DNA of 64,000 nucleotides from CAZSAL01 sp964604825 (GTDB lineage: Bacteria > Elusimicrobiota > Elusimicrobia > 2-01-FULL-59-12): NCBI GenBank assembly GCA_964604825.1, contig CAZSAL010000006.1:1-64000 (forward strand), given 5' to 3'. How positions within the stretch are numbered: the stretch's first letter is position 1; every line of letters begins with the position of its first letter. Both the position numbers and the translations under genes were made by a program. Of the stretch, positions 42,007 to 50,103 are shown piece by piece. Below the pieces are notes generated by a model, which ran no database searches, had not been told where the DNA came from, and saw nothing but the letters and a program-made list of their open reading frames with translations.

Positions 42007-42647
42007 ATAGCCTGGCGCATTTTGACAGGCACGCGATGGGCGCCTAAAAAGGCTGGCGTAAAGTGCAGGAGTTTCGCGACATTTCTGGCGGCATCGTCAA
42101 AAGCGGGACCTGCTGAGCGTACGACATCGACCGCCGAAACATTTCCCTCCATATCTATATGCAGGTCACAAACTACCATTCCCTGGTGACCGGCAGTGCG
42201 TTCTGCCTCTGGGTAATACCGTCTCAGGATGGCGTTCAGATCTCGGAGGTTCCGGAGCTGAGGAATTCGCGAGATGATGTTGGTCTCGCCGGCGCCGATT
42301 CCGTATTCGCCGTTGGTGGGGCCTGGGGCCGGCGGTGCCGGAGGCTCTTCCGGAGTGGGCGCAACCGGCTGCGTTGGGATCGGAGCCGGAACCGTTTTCT
42401 GATTGGGCGCTGGCTTCAACCATTCTTTCGCAGGAGCCGCAGACTTTGCCGCATGAGCGGTCGACGACGCCGTTCGATACGGCATTGCGAGATGACCCAT
42501 ATTGGTGATGTCGATTTCAATGGTACGTTTTTCATGGAAGCGGAAGGACACAGCGCCCACATGAAAAAGGAGGAAATGGGCGAAAACAGACAACACCAGC
42601 GCTTCCCAGAGCAGGGCATCTTCGTTGTAAAAGGACCGTCGTATCAT
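41985..42647 (-). CDS. tonB: TonB-family energy transducer
   Basis: 220 residues. N-terminal membrane helix (about 15-33), a proline-rich periplasmic spacer (PAPIPTQPVAPTPEEPPAPP) and a C-terminal TonB domain (GMVVCDLHIDMEGNVSAVDVVRSAG, then FTPAFLGAHRVPVKMRQAIQFKL). It couples the proton-motive force captured by ExbB/ExbD to outer-membrane receptors. The start overlaps the exbD stop by 4 bases. Last gene of the minus-strand operon that begins at the receptor or at the small protein at 46426. Confidence 0.94.
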   Translation of the reverse strand: MIRRSFYNEDALLWEALVLSVFAHFLLFHVGAVSFRFHEKRTIEIDITNMGHLAMPYRTASSTAHAAKSAAPAKEWLKPAPNQKTVPAPIPTQPVAPTPEEPPAPPAPGPTNGEYGIGAGETNIISRIPQLRNLRDLNAILRRYYPEAERTAGHQGMVVCDLHIDMEGNVSAVDVVRSAGPAFDDAARNVAKLLHFTPAFLGAHRVPVKMRQAIQFKLEE

Positions 42648-43054
42648 TTCTTAGGTCTCACTTCCGTGGCGATATGCGTCAGGCCGGAGCTGCGGATATT
42701 GTCGATCACAGCGGCGACATCTCCCCAACTGACGCGTTCATCGGCCGATAAGGTCACTTTGAGACCGGGGTCCAGCCGTGCCATCTGAGTCAGGTTGATG
42801 GTCATGGCCTGCATGTCCACCGGCTGGCCGTTTAAGAGCAGTGATTTGTCGGCGTTCAACGTTATCTGAAGGCTCTGCGTTGGAACCGACTGCGCATTGG
42901 CCACTTTAGGAAGGCTGAGGTTCATGGACCGGTGCACGATCAGGTGTGCTGTGGCCATGAAGATAATGAGCAGCACAAGCGTGATATCGACCAGGGGCGT
43001 GACATTGATCCCGGTTATGCTACCGTCTTCGTTATCGGATTGAACACTGGCCAT
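42644..43054 (-). CDS. exbD: ExbD/TolR biopolymer transport protein
   Basis: 136 residues. One N-terminal membrane helix beginning INVTPLVDITLVLLIIFMATAH, with the conserved Asp of the proton pathway in PLVDITLVLL, then a periplasmic domain. It starts 2 bases after the exbB stop and overlaps tonB. Confidence 0.96.
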   Translation of the reverse strand: MASVQSDNEDGSITGINVTPLVDITLVLLIIFMATAHLIVHRSMNLSLPKVANAQSVPTQSLQITLNADKSLLLNGQPVDMQAMTINLTQMARLDPGLKVTLSADERVSWGDVAAVIDNIRSSGLTHIATEVRPKK

Positions 43055-43056
43055 GA

Positions 43057-43698
43057 TTACCCTCCTTTCCTCCCGGCATTGGCCGCTTCGAGCTCCGCGA
43101 TCAGCTGCTTGCCGAAGCGATCAACGTCGATGAGCGTGTCCTTGACGCGTTTTTGTAGAAGGTTATAGAACGCCACGCAGGGCAAAGCTACCAGGATGCC
43201 GACGGCTGTGGCGACCAGGGCTTCGGAGATCCCCTGCATCACCACCTCGGGGCCCTGTCCGGCGGAAGCGCCCAGGTCGTGAAAGGCGCGAATTACTCCG
43301 AGCACGGTTCCAAGGAGCCCGATGAAGGGCGCGTTATTCCCGAGCGTCCCTAAAATCACCAGGCGCTTTTCGAGATAGCGTTTGGCCAGGGACAGGCGCG
43401 TTTCCAGGTGTCTCTCCAGCGACAGATTTCCCTTGGACGCGTGTTCGACCAGCTCCTGGGTCAGCCGGAACAGAATGGAGTCGCGCCGAAGAGACGTCAA
43501 AAGGTCCTGCGGCGAACCATTCTCAAGTTTTTCCATAACCATGGGCAGGACCTGCGTCTGGTATTTGGATTGCCTGGTGATGATGATCATACGCTCGATG
43601 ATAACGGCCAGCGCCAGAACCGATAATGCCAGCAGCAGATAGATCACCCAGCCGCCGCCAGTGCTGGTCAATAATTGAATGAATGGTACGTTTGCCAT
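43057..43698 (-). CDS. exbB: ExbB/TolQ proton channel
   Basis: 213 residues with three membrane helices: one near the N terminus (WVIYLLLALSVLALAVIIERMI) and two in the second half (LGNNAPFIGLLGTVLGVIRAF, LVATAVGILVALPCVAFYNLL). The GLLGTVLG and ATAVGILVALP motifs are diagnostic for MotA/TolQ/ExbB. It forms the stator with ExbD. It lies 27 bases downstream of the receptor gene in the same direction. Confidence 0.96.
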   Translation of the reverse strand: MANVPFIQLLTSTGGGWVIYLLLALSVLALAVIIERMIIITRQSKYQTQVLPMVMEKLENGSPQDLLTSLRRDSILFRLTQELVEHASKGNLSLERHLETRLSLAKRYLEKRLVILGTLGNNAPFIGLLGTVLGVIRAFHDLGASAGQGPEVVMQGISEALVATAVGILVALPCVAFYNLLQKRVKDTLIDVDRFGKQLIAELEAANAGRKGG

Positions 43699-43725
43699 GG
43701 TAATAGATTCCTTTCGTATTCCCTT

Positions 43726-46047
43726 TTATCTTCCGAACGGAACGGACAATTTCATATAGACGTTCCGTCCCGGATTTTCGATCCCGAATTCTTTCAGGAT
43801 GCTGTTGTAATCGATGTAGCCCTTGTTGAACAGGTTCTCGACGCCCACATCCAGCGCTATGCGGCTGTTCATCACGACGAATTCCCCGCCAATATGCAGA
43901 TCTGTCAGGGCGTAGCCGGGGGTCGGGATGCCGCTGGCGACCGGCGGGCCGTTGGTACGATCCTGGGATGCAGTGAACCGTTCCGTCATGCCGATGTATG
44001 GATGCGCAACTAGTCCCAGCGATTTCCGGTGGAAGTCCGCCCCTACCAGCAGATTGTCCGCAGGCACATGCGGCAGGTAGTTGGTGTTGTCCATAGGATC
44101 GCCTGAATTGTTAAAACCGCGGACCATGTTATAGACGGTATTCAGCGTCAGCCAGTCGGTGGCTGCCACGTTCACTGCGCCGTCCACACCTTTGACGGTC
44201 GCATTCCCCTGGGTCTCTGTTTCAACAGGCAAATCTCCAGTGGGTCCGAACTGGCCGGTGGAAGTGTTGAAGAACTGGCCGTTTTGAACACCATAAATGT
44301 AGTTATGGATGTAGTTGCGGAAAATCCCGATCTCGGCTTTCACGCGCGTAGAAGCCCAGCGCAGTGAAGCATCCGTGTCAAAGGACGTCTCCGGGGTCAA
44401 ATTGGGATTCCCAATTAAGAAATCCGCAGCCCCTTCATGTATCCCGTATGCGAAGAGTTCGAAAGGCACGGGATTACGATAACCCCGTCCGATATTGACC
44501 GCGAAGGCCAGCGGCTCGGTGATGTGATAAACACCGCCCACTGCAGCGCTGACTGCGGAATAGTTCAACGTCTGCGTGTTGACCGGATGCGGTGAATTCA
44601 GGTTATTGTCCGGATCAATTCCAATGTCATTATTCCCCTGAATGTTGTATTGATCCTGATCGCCGCGCAAACCCATTGTGAAGTCAAACTTCCCTACAGG
44701 CAGGTCTTCAATCAGGTACTCTCCTACGCCGTTTTCATTGTAGGAAGGCGTCAAATCGACCAGTCCCAGCGACTGCTCTACCCGGCGCAGTCCTGAAATG
44801 CCCGCCGTTCCCTGGAAAGGTCCCATCGGAGCCAGTATCGCTTTCGCGTCCAGCGTGTAGCTGGCTTCGATCCAGTTCAAATGCGGATCATTATCCGGAG
44901 CATTGGGAGCGTCAAATTCCTTGCGGTCCACCCGGTCATAGCCAAGCGTAATGTCCCAGTTCGCCAGATCGGAGAGGAGGAGGGAATGGACTTTCCCGTG
45001 GTCGTGCTGAAGGGTCTGATATTCGAGATCGTTCAGGATCGTCGGATCCGCCGGATTTTGAAGTTCGACACGTTTGTTGAATTTGCCGAAATCGGCGTCC
45101 AAGCTGCCCCAGTCCTTGCGCACCCCCAAAGCGCCGTTGCCGCTGACCTGCTGCAGCCCTGTATTGGGAACATATCCCTGCTCAGGATTACGGAAATTGC
45201 CGGCCTGAAGCTGGCTGAGGTTGGTCCGATAGCCCCAATCACCGGATGCGCCGGAGGCTTCGAAGTTTTCTCCGACAGAGTTGTTCACGGAATTGACCAT
45301 GCCGGTAAATAGACCGGACAATGGGCTGTCCCCCATGTGGGCATTCGGAAGGTCCGGATGGCTGATGGAGATCACTCCACCCAGCGCGTCGGATCCGTAG
45401 AGAAGGCTGTTCGGGCCCCGCATTACTTCGATGCGGTCTGAACCCAGCGGGTCGATCTCAGGAGCGTGTTCATTGCCCCACTGTTCGGCCTCGCTCCGGA
45501 TGCCGTCTTCAACAACCACAACGTCCTGCGAGTTTAATCCCCGGATGACCGGCTTCACAACCGTCGGTCCTTCGTCGATCATATTAACGCCGGGCTGATT
45601 CTGGATGGCGGTCATCGCGGACTGGCCGCGTTGTTTATCCAGCTGACGGCCTTCTACCACTGATACTGAGGCCGGCGTATTCAGGGTGCTCTTTGCTTCC
45701 GGCGCTGCGGTCACGGTAATGGGCGCCAGGGTTAAAGGCGTAGTTTCAAGCACAATATCCTGGGTGACGTTTCCTTTGGATAAATCAATCTGCCTGGTCA
45801 TGGGAGAATTCCCCACCTGCCGGAACTCTACCACGTAGCTGCCGGGCGGGATGTTTTCCAACTTGAAGTTCCCTGAAGCGTCTGTCTGTGCGCCTTTTTG
45901 CACGGCAGGGATAGCGACACGAACGTCCGCCAGTGGTGCGTTGGACGTGTCTTTCACATGGCCGGAATAAGTCGCGGCAAATGCGGATAAACTGGCGCCA
46001 ATAATAAAAATACTGCTGATCCATAAAGCTCTAAGGGTAGATCTCAT
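43726..46047 (-). CDS. TonB-dependent receptor with carboxypeptidase-regulatory-like N-terminal domain
   Basis: 773 residues. Signal peptide about 1-24, then a small beta-sandwich domain (about 25-100; SGHVKDTSNAPLADVRVAI, GNFKLENIPPGSYVVEF) of the CarboxypepD_reg type. The plug (LTLAPITVTAAPEA start, VVKPVIRGLNSQDVVV, DRIEVMRGPNSLLYGSDALGG) and barrel follow, ending in VPFGR. The TonB box is probably in the segment between the small domain and the plug. Transport substrate unknown. It heads the exbB-exbD-tonB cluster, so the machinery may be dedicated to it, with the nickel receptor possibly sharing it. Confidence 0.93.
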   Translation of the reverse strand: MRSTLRALWISSIFIIGASLSAFAATYSGHVKDTSNAPLADVRVAIPAVQKGAQTDASGNFKLENIPPGSYVVEFRQVGNSPMTRQIDLSKGNVTQDIVLETTPLTLAPITVTAAPEAKSTLNTPASVSVVEGRQLDKQRGQSAMTAIQNQPGVNMIDEGPTVVKPVIRGLNSQDVVVVEDGIRSEAEQWGNEHAPEIDPLGSDRIEVMRGPNSLLYGSDALGGVISISHPDLPNAHMGDSPLSGLFTGMVNSVNNSVGENFEASGASGDWGYRTNLSQLQAGNFRNPEQGYVPNTGLQQVSGNGALGVRKDWGSLDADFGKFNKRVELQNPADPTILNDLEYQTLQHDHGKVHSLLLSDLANWDITLGYDRVDRKEFDAPNAPDNDPHLNWIEASYTLDAKAILAPMGPFQGTAGISGLRRVEQSLGLVDLTPSYNENGVGEYLIEDLPVGKFDFTMGLRGDQDQYNIQGNNDIGIDPDNNLNSPHPVNTQTLNYSAVSAAVGGVYHITEPLAFAVNIGRGYRNPVPFELFAYGIHEGAADFLIGNPNLTPETSFDTDASLRWASTRVKAEIGIFRNYIHNYIYGVQNGQFFNTSTGQFGPTGDLPVETETQGNATVKGVDGAVNVAATDWLTLNTVYNMVRGFNNSGDPMDNTNYLPHVPADNLLVGADFHRKSLGLVAHPYIGMTERFTASQDRTNGPPVASGIPTPGYALTDLHIGGEFVVMNSRIALDVGVENLFNKGYIDYNSILKEFGIENPGRNVYMKLSVPFGR

Positions 46048-46156
46048 AAAAACTCCTTTATATTTTTGAAGGGCAGCCTCCGCGCTTATCTGCGGAATAC
46101 AGCACTTTCCTATGGTTCGGGACTATTAAGGAACTAACAGAACGTAGTTATGAAGA

Positions 46157-46426
46157 TCAGGCGATGGGAGGAGAACGGCCGCTGTGGATGTAAGCCACTT
46201 CAGCGATATGGACATCGGGAGAAACAGAGACCAAGTGGATAAAGACTTCGTGATGCTGAAGGGCCGTTGGCCCCTGACTGATGACTGGCGTCTGGTGCGC
46301 CACCTGGCAGACGGCACAGTGCGACTCATCATGCCCTTTGACGAGCACGTGGAAAGTCTCTGTGACCATGAAACCGACATACAGGCCAAGAGTAGCAAGG
46401 GTGATGATTCGCAGGAATTTTCTCAT
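46157..46426 (-). CDS. small membrane protein with HxxHCxxC motif
   Basis: 89 residues with the ATG at 46426 (an ATG at 46447 gives 96). One transmembrane helix or signal peptide (IITLATLGLYVGFMVTETF), then HDESHCAVCQVAHQ, a His/Cys cluster likely to bind a metal, and later HHEVFIH and HIAEVAYIH. Similar small proteins (DUF2946-like) sit next to metal-related TonB receptors. It is directly upstream of the receptor and in the same direction, so it may belong to the same operon and handle a transition metal or haem. Confidence 0.55.
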   Translation of the reverse strand: MRKFLRIITLATLGLYVGFMVTETFHVLVKGHDESHCAVCQVAHQTPVISQGPTALQHHEVFIHLVSVSPDVHIAEVAYIHSGRSPPIA

Positions 46427-46561
46427 GCGGACTTCTTTTTCTAACATATCTTAATCCGTAGACACAAGACATATTTCAATTACAATCACAGCTCCGTCGG
46501 AAACAGCACAAAATTTTCTCGCGGCCGGTGAAGCCTGAAAGTGACATAATTGAAAAGAACC

Positions 46562-47242
46562 ATGTCATTCCGTGCCAGGATCGTCGTCTTTGTCTTTGCG
46601 ATTTTGATCGCCGCTGCGGTCTTATGGAAGGCTGCAATAAAACCGCGGCCGGCGAAACAACCGCTGGCCGAATTGCCGGCGCCCGTCAGTGTAGAATCAA
46701 GGCCTGCTCTTCCGTTGGAATCAGCTCACAAACCGCTTTTGCCGCCTGCCAAGGTTCTCAAAAAAAGCGTTCCAGCCAGAAAACCCGCCCCACATTTGCA
46801 AACAACAAAAGCGGCTCCTGCAGCCCATGTTGCCCCGCCTGCGCCAAACGCGCCCTATACCCCTCCGGTTGAGGCGTCAACGGTTCCCAAAGAATGGTCT
46901 GGCTCAGATACGGCTATCAACCATTCCGGACAGGTTGTCATACGCAGCGACCGTCAATGGATCCAGTTCTGGGCGGAACACCATCCGCATGAGGCCGCTC
47001 CGGACGTCGATTTCAGCCGCCAGATGGTAGTAGGCGTCTTTGCCGGTGAGCGCCCCGCGGACGCTTTCAGCATCAAAATCATGAGGGTCCGGCAGCAGGC
47101 CGGTGCGCTGGTCATTGATTACGGCGAAAAGATCCCTCCTCCGGGAACGTTCCAGACCGGGGTCTCAGTTTATCCTTATGATTTGAAAGTTATCCCGAAA
47201 AGCACTCTCCCGGTAAAATTCAACCTGATCATTGCGCAGTAA
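46562..47242 (+). CDS. PrcB_C-domain protein, membrane-anchored
   Basis: 226 residues. A single membrane helix near residues 6-24, a Pro/Ala/Lys-rich linker, and a C-terminal domain (about 110-225) with WSGSDTAINHSGQVVIRS, WIQFWAEHHP and VDFSRQMVVGVFAGERPADAFSIKI. The last motif is the signature of the PrcB C-terminal domain, named after the dentilisin complex of Treponema and widespread as a small periplasmic domain of unclear role. An in-frame TTG at 46550 is an alternative start. It faces away from the small protein at 46426. Confidence 0.8.
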   Translation: MSFRARIVVFVFAILIAAAVLWKAAIKPRPAKQPLAELPAPVSVESRPALPLESAHKPLLPPAKVLKKSVPARKPAPHLQTTKAAPAAHVAPPAPNAPYTPPVEASTVPKEWSGSDTAINHSGQVVIRSDRQWIQFWAEHHPHEAAPDVDFSRQMVVGVFAGERPADAFSIKIMRVRQQAGALVIDYGEKIPPPGTFQTGVSVYPYDLKVIPKSTLPVKFNLIIAQ

Positions 47243-47255
47243 AAGGCGCCGCAAT

Positions 47256-48353
47256 TTACAGGTGTGAATATCTCAAGAGACAGCGGTTGCTGAAGGTGAA
47301 GGAATATACGCCGAGGCCAGGGCTTTGCGGGTAAAGCCGAATTTCGTGCTCGTCGTTATCGGGATTTTTCACCAGGTAGTACATGCGGTGTTCTGTAACG
47401 TCGAAATAGCTGTTACCGCGGGCGTCAAAACGGACGTCTTCTCCTACGCGCTCTTTGCTCAGCGGTTTTCCATCCTGCTCCACACGGACGCTTACAGGAG
47501 ACGTCCCTTCCTGATTTAAAACGGAAAATATTTCCGAACCATGATAGCGCATGCCCAGAAAGCTGTCTTTTGTCAGAGGCGTTTCCGCGCGCTGTGCGTC
47601 CGGCTCCGCTCTCCAGGAGCCGCTCACGTAGGGAGTGCCGTCAGGCGCTTTGCTTGTTCCGGTGAGCACTCCGCCGCGCGCCGTGCCGGTATAAACCTCC
47701 GGGGTGGTGTCTCCGCAGAAGCCGCCCTCCGCGGTTTTATCCGGCTCTATCGGCTGAGTGAACTTAAGGCCGGGGTGAAGCGCTGACAGCGCTTCCCGGA
47801 TGTGCTCCTCAAATTCAGCGTAACCGCCTTCGCCAACATGGGTAAATACGATGCGCCTGTCCGGGCCGACCAGTATTTTTGTCGGCCAGGCATTCACCGC
47901 GTAAGAGGACCAGATGCGCATGTCGCTGTCTACCACAACCGGGAATTCAAACCCGAAACGCCGGACAGCCTGCTTTACATTGGCCGGATCGTGAGCGAAA
48001 TCGAATTCCGGAGTGTGGACGCCGATAATTACCAGGCCGTCGGAGCGATAGAGTTTGTCCCATTTTTTAAGGTAATCAAAAGTACGGATGCAGTTTATGC
48101 AGGTGTATTCCCAGAAATCTATCAGAACGACTTTGTTTTTGAGCTTTTCCCAGTTGAGCGGCTCGGAATTAAACCATAGTTCAGCCGCAGGATAACGTTT
48201 GCCGTTAATTGTGCTGCCTGTTGAAGGGAAGTCCGGAGCAAGAACATGCGCCGGGGGGCGCGCAGACGCAAAATAGCTTAAAAAAACCGGCAGCGCCATA
48301 ATAATTATTAATCTCCTCCAGCCCACAATTAATTTAACGCCGGGAATTCTCAT
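47256..48353 (-). CDS. thioredoxin-fold protein of the TlpA/DipZ C-terminal type
   Basis: 365 residues. Signal anchor (about 11-33; LIIIMALPVFLSYFASA). The thioredoxin domain (about 60-200) has VVLIDFWEYTCINCIRTFDYL with active-site pair C-I-N-C, and WPTKILVGPDRRIV with the cis-Pro region. The C-terminal 150 residues (VYTGTARGGVLTGTSK, VSVRVEQDGKPL, YYLVKNPDNDEHEIRL) are the beta-sandwich domain that follows thioredoxin in DipZ-like proteins. It is probably a periplasmic thiol-disulphide oxidoreductase. The ATG overlaps the stop of the next gene upstream by 4 bases. Confidence 0.9.
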   Translation of the reverse strand: MRIPGVKLIVGWRRLIIIMALPVFLSYFASARPPAHVLAPDFPSTGSTINGKRYPAAELWFNSEPLNWEKLKNKVVLIDFWEYTCINCIRTFDYLKKWDKLYRSDGLVIIGVHTPEFDFAHDPANVKQAVRRFGFEFPVVVDSDMRIWSSYAVNAWPTKILVGPDRRIVFTHVGEGGYAEFEEHIREALSALHPGLKFTQPIEPDKTAEGGFCGDTTPEVYTGTARGGVLTGTSKAPDGTPYVSGSWRAEPDAQRAETPLTKDSFLGMRYHGSEIFSVLNQEGTSPVSVRVEQDGKPLSKERVGEDVRFDARGNSYFDVTEHRMYYLVKNPDNDEHEIRLYPQSPGLGVYSFTFSNRCLLRYSHL

Positions 48354-48661
48354 CTGGTTCCCTTACGCCCTGATCCGCCGAACCGTATCACGGCAGTTCC
48401 TGATCCGGCAAAAAACATCAATCCCGCGGCAAGTTCCATAAGCAACCCGACAAATATCATGGGAATGCCGAGCAATCCTCCCACCACTGTGATGGTAAGC
48501 AGCACGCCTGTGATAATAAAAACCGCGCCTACGGCAGCGACTGTCACAATAGTCATAAGGCGGGAGAACCATCCCCTGATGCGGCTGTGTTTTTTAGGCA
48601 GCCCGACTATTTCCGGCTCGTATACCCTTTCAGCCGGTTGCAGGTTTTTTTCGGGATTCAT
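48350..48661 (-). CDS. small membrane protein, unknown
   Basis: 103 residues. A hydrophilic N terminus (about 30 residues with a KKHSRIR segment) and two or three hydrophobic helices (VTVAAVGAVFIITGVLLTI, LGIPMIFVGLLMELAAGLMFF), ending with a basic tail. No family recognised. It overlaps both neighbours by 4 bases, so it is certainly translated with them, but the context (permease, redox protein) says little about its role. Confidence 0.7.
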   Translation of the reverse strand: MNPEKNLQPAERVYEPEIVGLPKKHSRIRGWFSRLMTIVTVAAVGAVFIITGVLLTITVVGGLLGIPMIFVGLLMELAAGLMFFAGSGTAVIRFGGSGRKGTR

Positions 48662-49992
48662 CGCAGCGGCTCACGTTCCCGCCGCTGCTGGAAAAAGTAA
48701 AAAAAGGGAATACCCAGGCAGGTAATTGCAATCCCGAAAGCCGCTTCTGCAGGTTCTTTCCAGATGACATTGACCAGAATCCACCCTGTCATCAGAACAA
48801 AACTGGCAGGCACCAGCGGATAGCCCCATGCCCGGTAGGGGCGCTCCAGTTCCGGCTTGGTGCGTCGAAGCACGAACAGCGCGATGACCGTCAGAAGATT
48901 CATCAGCAGGCTGGGAAAGGTCACATAGACCAAAAGCTGATCAAAATTGCCCCACAGGACCAGCAGGCAGGCCCAGAGAGTTGTCATCACAATAGCCGCC
49001 CCCGGAGTGCGGAACCTCGGATGAACCGCAGCGATCCTCTTAAACAGCAGCCCGTCCTGGGCCATGGCAAAAGGAATTCTTGGAGCAGTAAGCAACGTGG
49101 CGTTTATGCAGCCAAGGATGCTTACCGCTATCATCGCGCTCAAAATTTTTGCTGCCGTCGTTCCGAAAAGGGTTATGGAAGCGAGCTGCGCGACCGCAAT
49201 GACCCCCCTCATTCTGTCCACCGGTACGGCGTAGATATAAAAGACGTTCAGCGATACGTACAAAACAGCGGTTATCAGAACGCCAAATAGGAGGGAAAGC
49301 GGGATTATTCTGGAAGGATTTTTAACTTCGCTTCCCACATAAACCGTGGCATTCCATCCGCTGTAGGTATACATGACAGGGATCAGCGACGTTGCCAGCG
49401 CCGCCATCCACATTCCTCCGGAAGGCGCCCAAGCGGGGGAAAAATTATGCCACGCCCCGTCGCCGCTAGACATTCCGATCAAGGCAAGCGCCGCAATGGA
49501 TAAAATCTTCAGGGCAGTGATCACATCCATGCTCCCGGCCCCAATCTCAACTCCGAGGTAGTTCAGCAGGCCGAAAAAAATTATCAGCGCTATGGCACAG
49601 ACCCTGCCTGCCGGGCCGGAAATACCGGCATAAGAACAAAAACCTATGGCGAGAACCGCCAGGGTGCCGGTCTGGGTTATGAAAGCCGCCGTCCAGCCGT
49701 AGAGGAAAGCCCATAACTTGCCGTATGCTTCTCTTAAGAAAACATAGTTACCTCCGGCAAAAGGATAGGCGGCTCCCAGTTCCGCATAGGAAAGCGCGCC
49801 GGCAATCGACAGGAATGCCCCCAGTATCCATGCCAGCAGGATCAGGCCGGAAGAAGGCAGGCGTGCGGCCACAGATCCGGGCGTAGTAAAAATGCCTACC
49901 CCGATCATGTTGCCTACAACAAGCATAATGCAGGAAAACAAGCCCAATGCCCGCTTCAGGCTGTTTTTCTCTGGTATCGAATTATTCATCAA
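48658..49992 (-). CDS. APC-superfamily amino acid permease
   Basis: 444 residues with twelve predicted membrane helices. The N-terminal helix has the GVGIFTTPGSVA motif of APC transporters, followed by YAELGAAYPFAGGNYVFLREAYG, the conserved substrate-path segment. Probably a proton-coupled amino acid importer or exchanger; specificity is not readable. It is the first gene of a three-gene unit with the small membrane protein and the thioredoxin-fold protein. Confidence 0.93.
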   Translation of the reverse strand: MMNNSIPEKNSLKRALGLFSCIMLVVGNMIGVGIFTTPGSVAARLPSSGLILLAWILGAFLSIAGALSYAELGAAYPFAGGNYVFLREAYGKLWAFLYGWTAAFITQTGTLAVLAIGFCSYAGISGPAGRVCAIALIIFFGLLNYLGVEIGAGSMDVITALKILSIAALALIGMSSGDGAWHNFSPAWAPSGGMWMAALATSLIPVMYTYSGWNATVYVGSEVKNPSRIIPLSLLFGVLITAVLYVSLNVFYIYAVPVDRMRGVIAVAQLASITLFGTTAAKILSAMIAVSILGCINATLLTAPRIPFAMAQDGLLFKRIAAVHPRFRTPGAAIVMTTLWACLLVLWGNFDQLLVYVTFPSLLMNLLTVIALFVLRRTKPELERPYRAWGYPLVPASFVLMTGWILVNVIWKEPAEAAFGIAITCLGIPFFYFFQQRREREPLR

Positions 49993-50012
49993 ATAGCTCT
50001 ATCTAATATCCT

Positions 50013-50046
50013 AAAAGAAAAAGGACCGCTTGAGGAAGCGATCCTT
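50013..50046 (-). terminator. rho-independent terminator downstream of gyrA
   Basis: On the minus strand AAGGATCGCTT-CCTC-AAGCGGTCCTT forms a stem with one mismatch, followed by TTTCTTTT. It ends the gyrase transcript 58-90 bases after the gyrA stop. Confidence 0.85.
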
Positions 50047-50053
50047 CTTCGCC

Positions 50054-50095
50054 GTCAAATATTGGATCCCCTTCCAGAACCCGCAGGGGATGACG
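50054..50095. repeat. REP-like GGATCCCC...GGGGATGACG palindrome
   Basis: GGATCCCC and GGGGATGACG arms around a 14-base loop, lying between the gyrA stop and its terminator. The wording matches a common intergenic repeat of many bacteria. It is unlike the two other repeat types seen here. Confidence 0.5.
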
Positions 50096-50103
50096 ACATA
50101 CGT

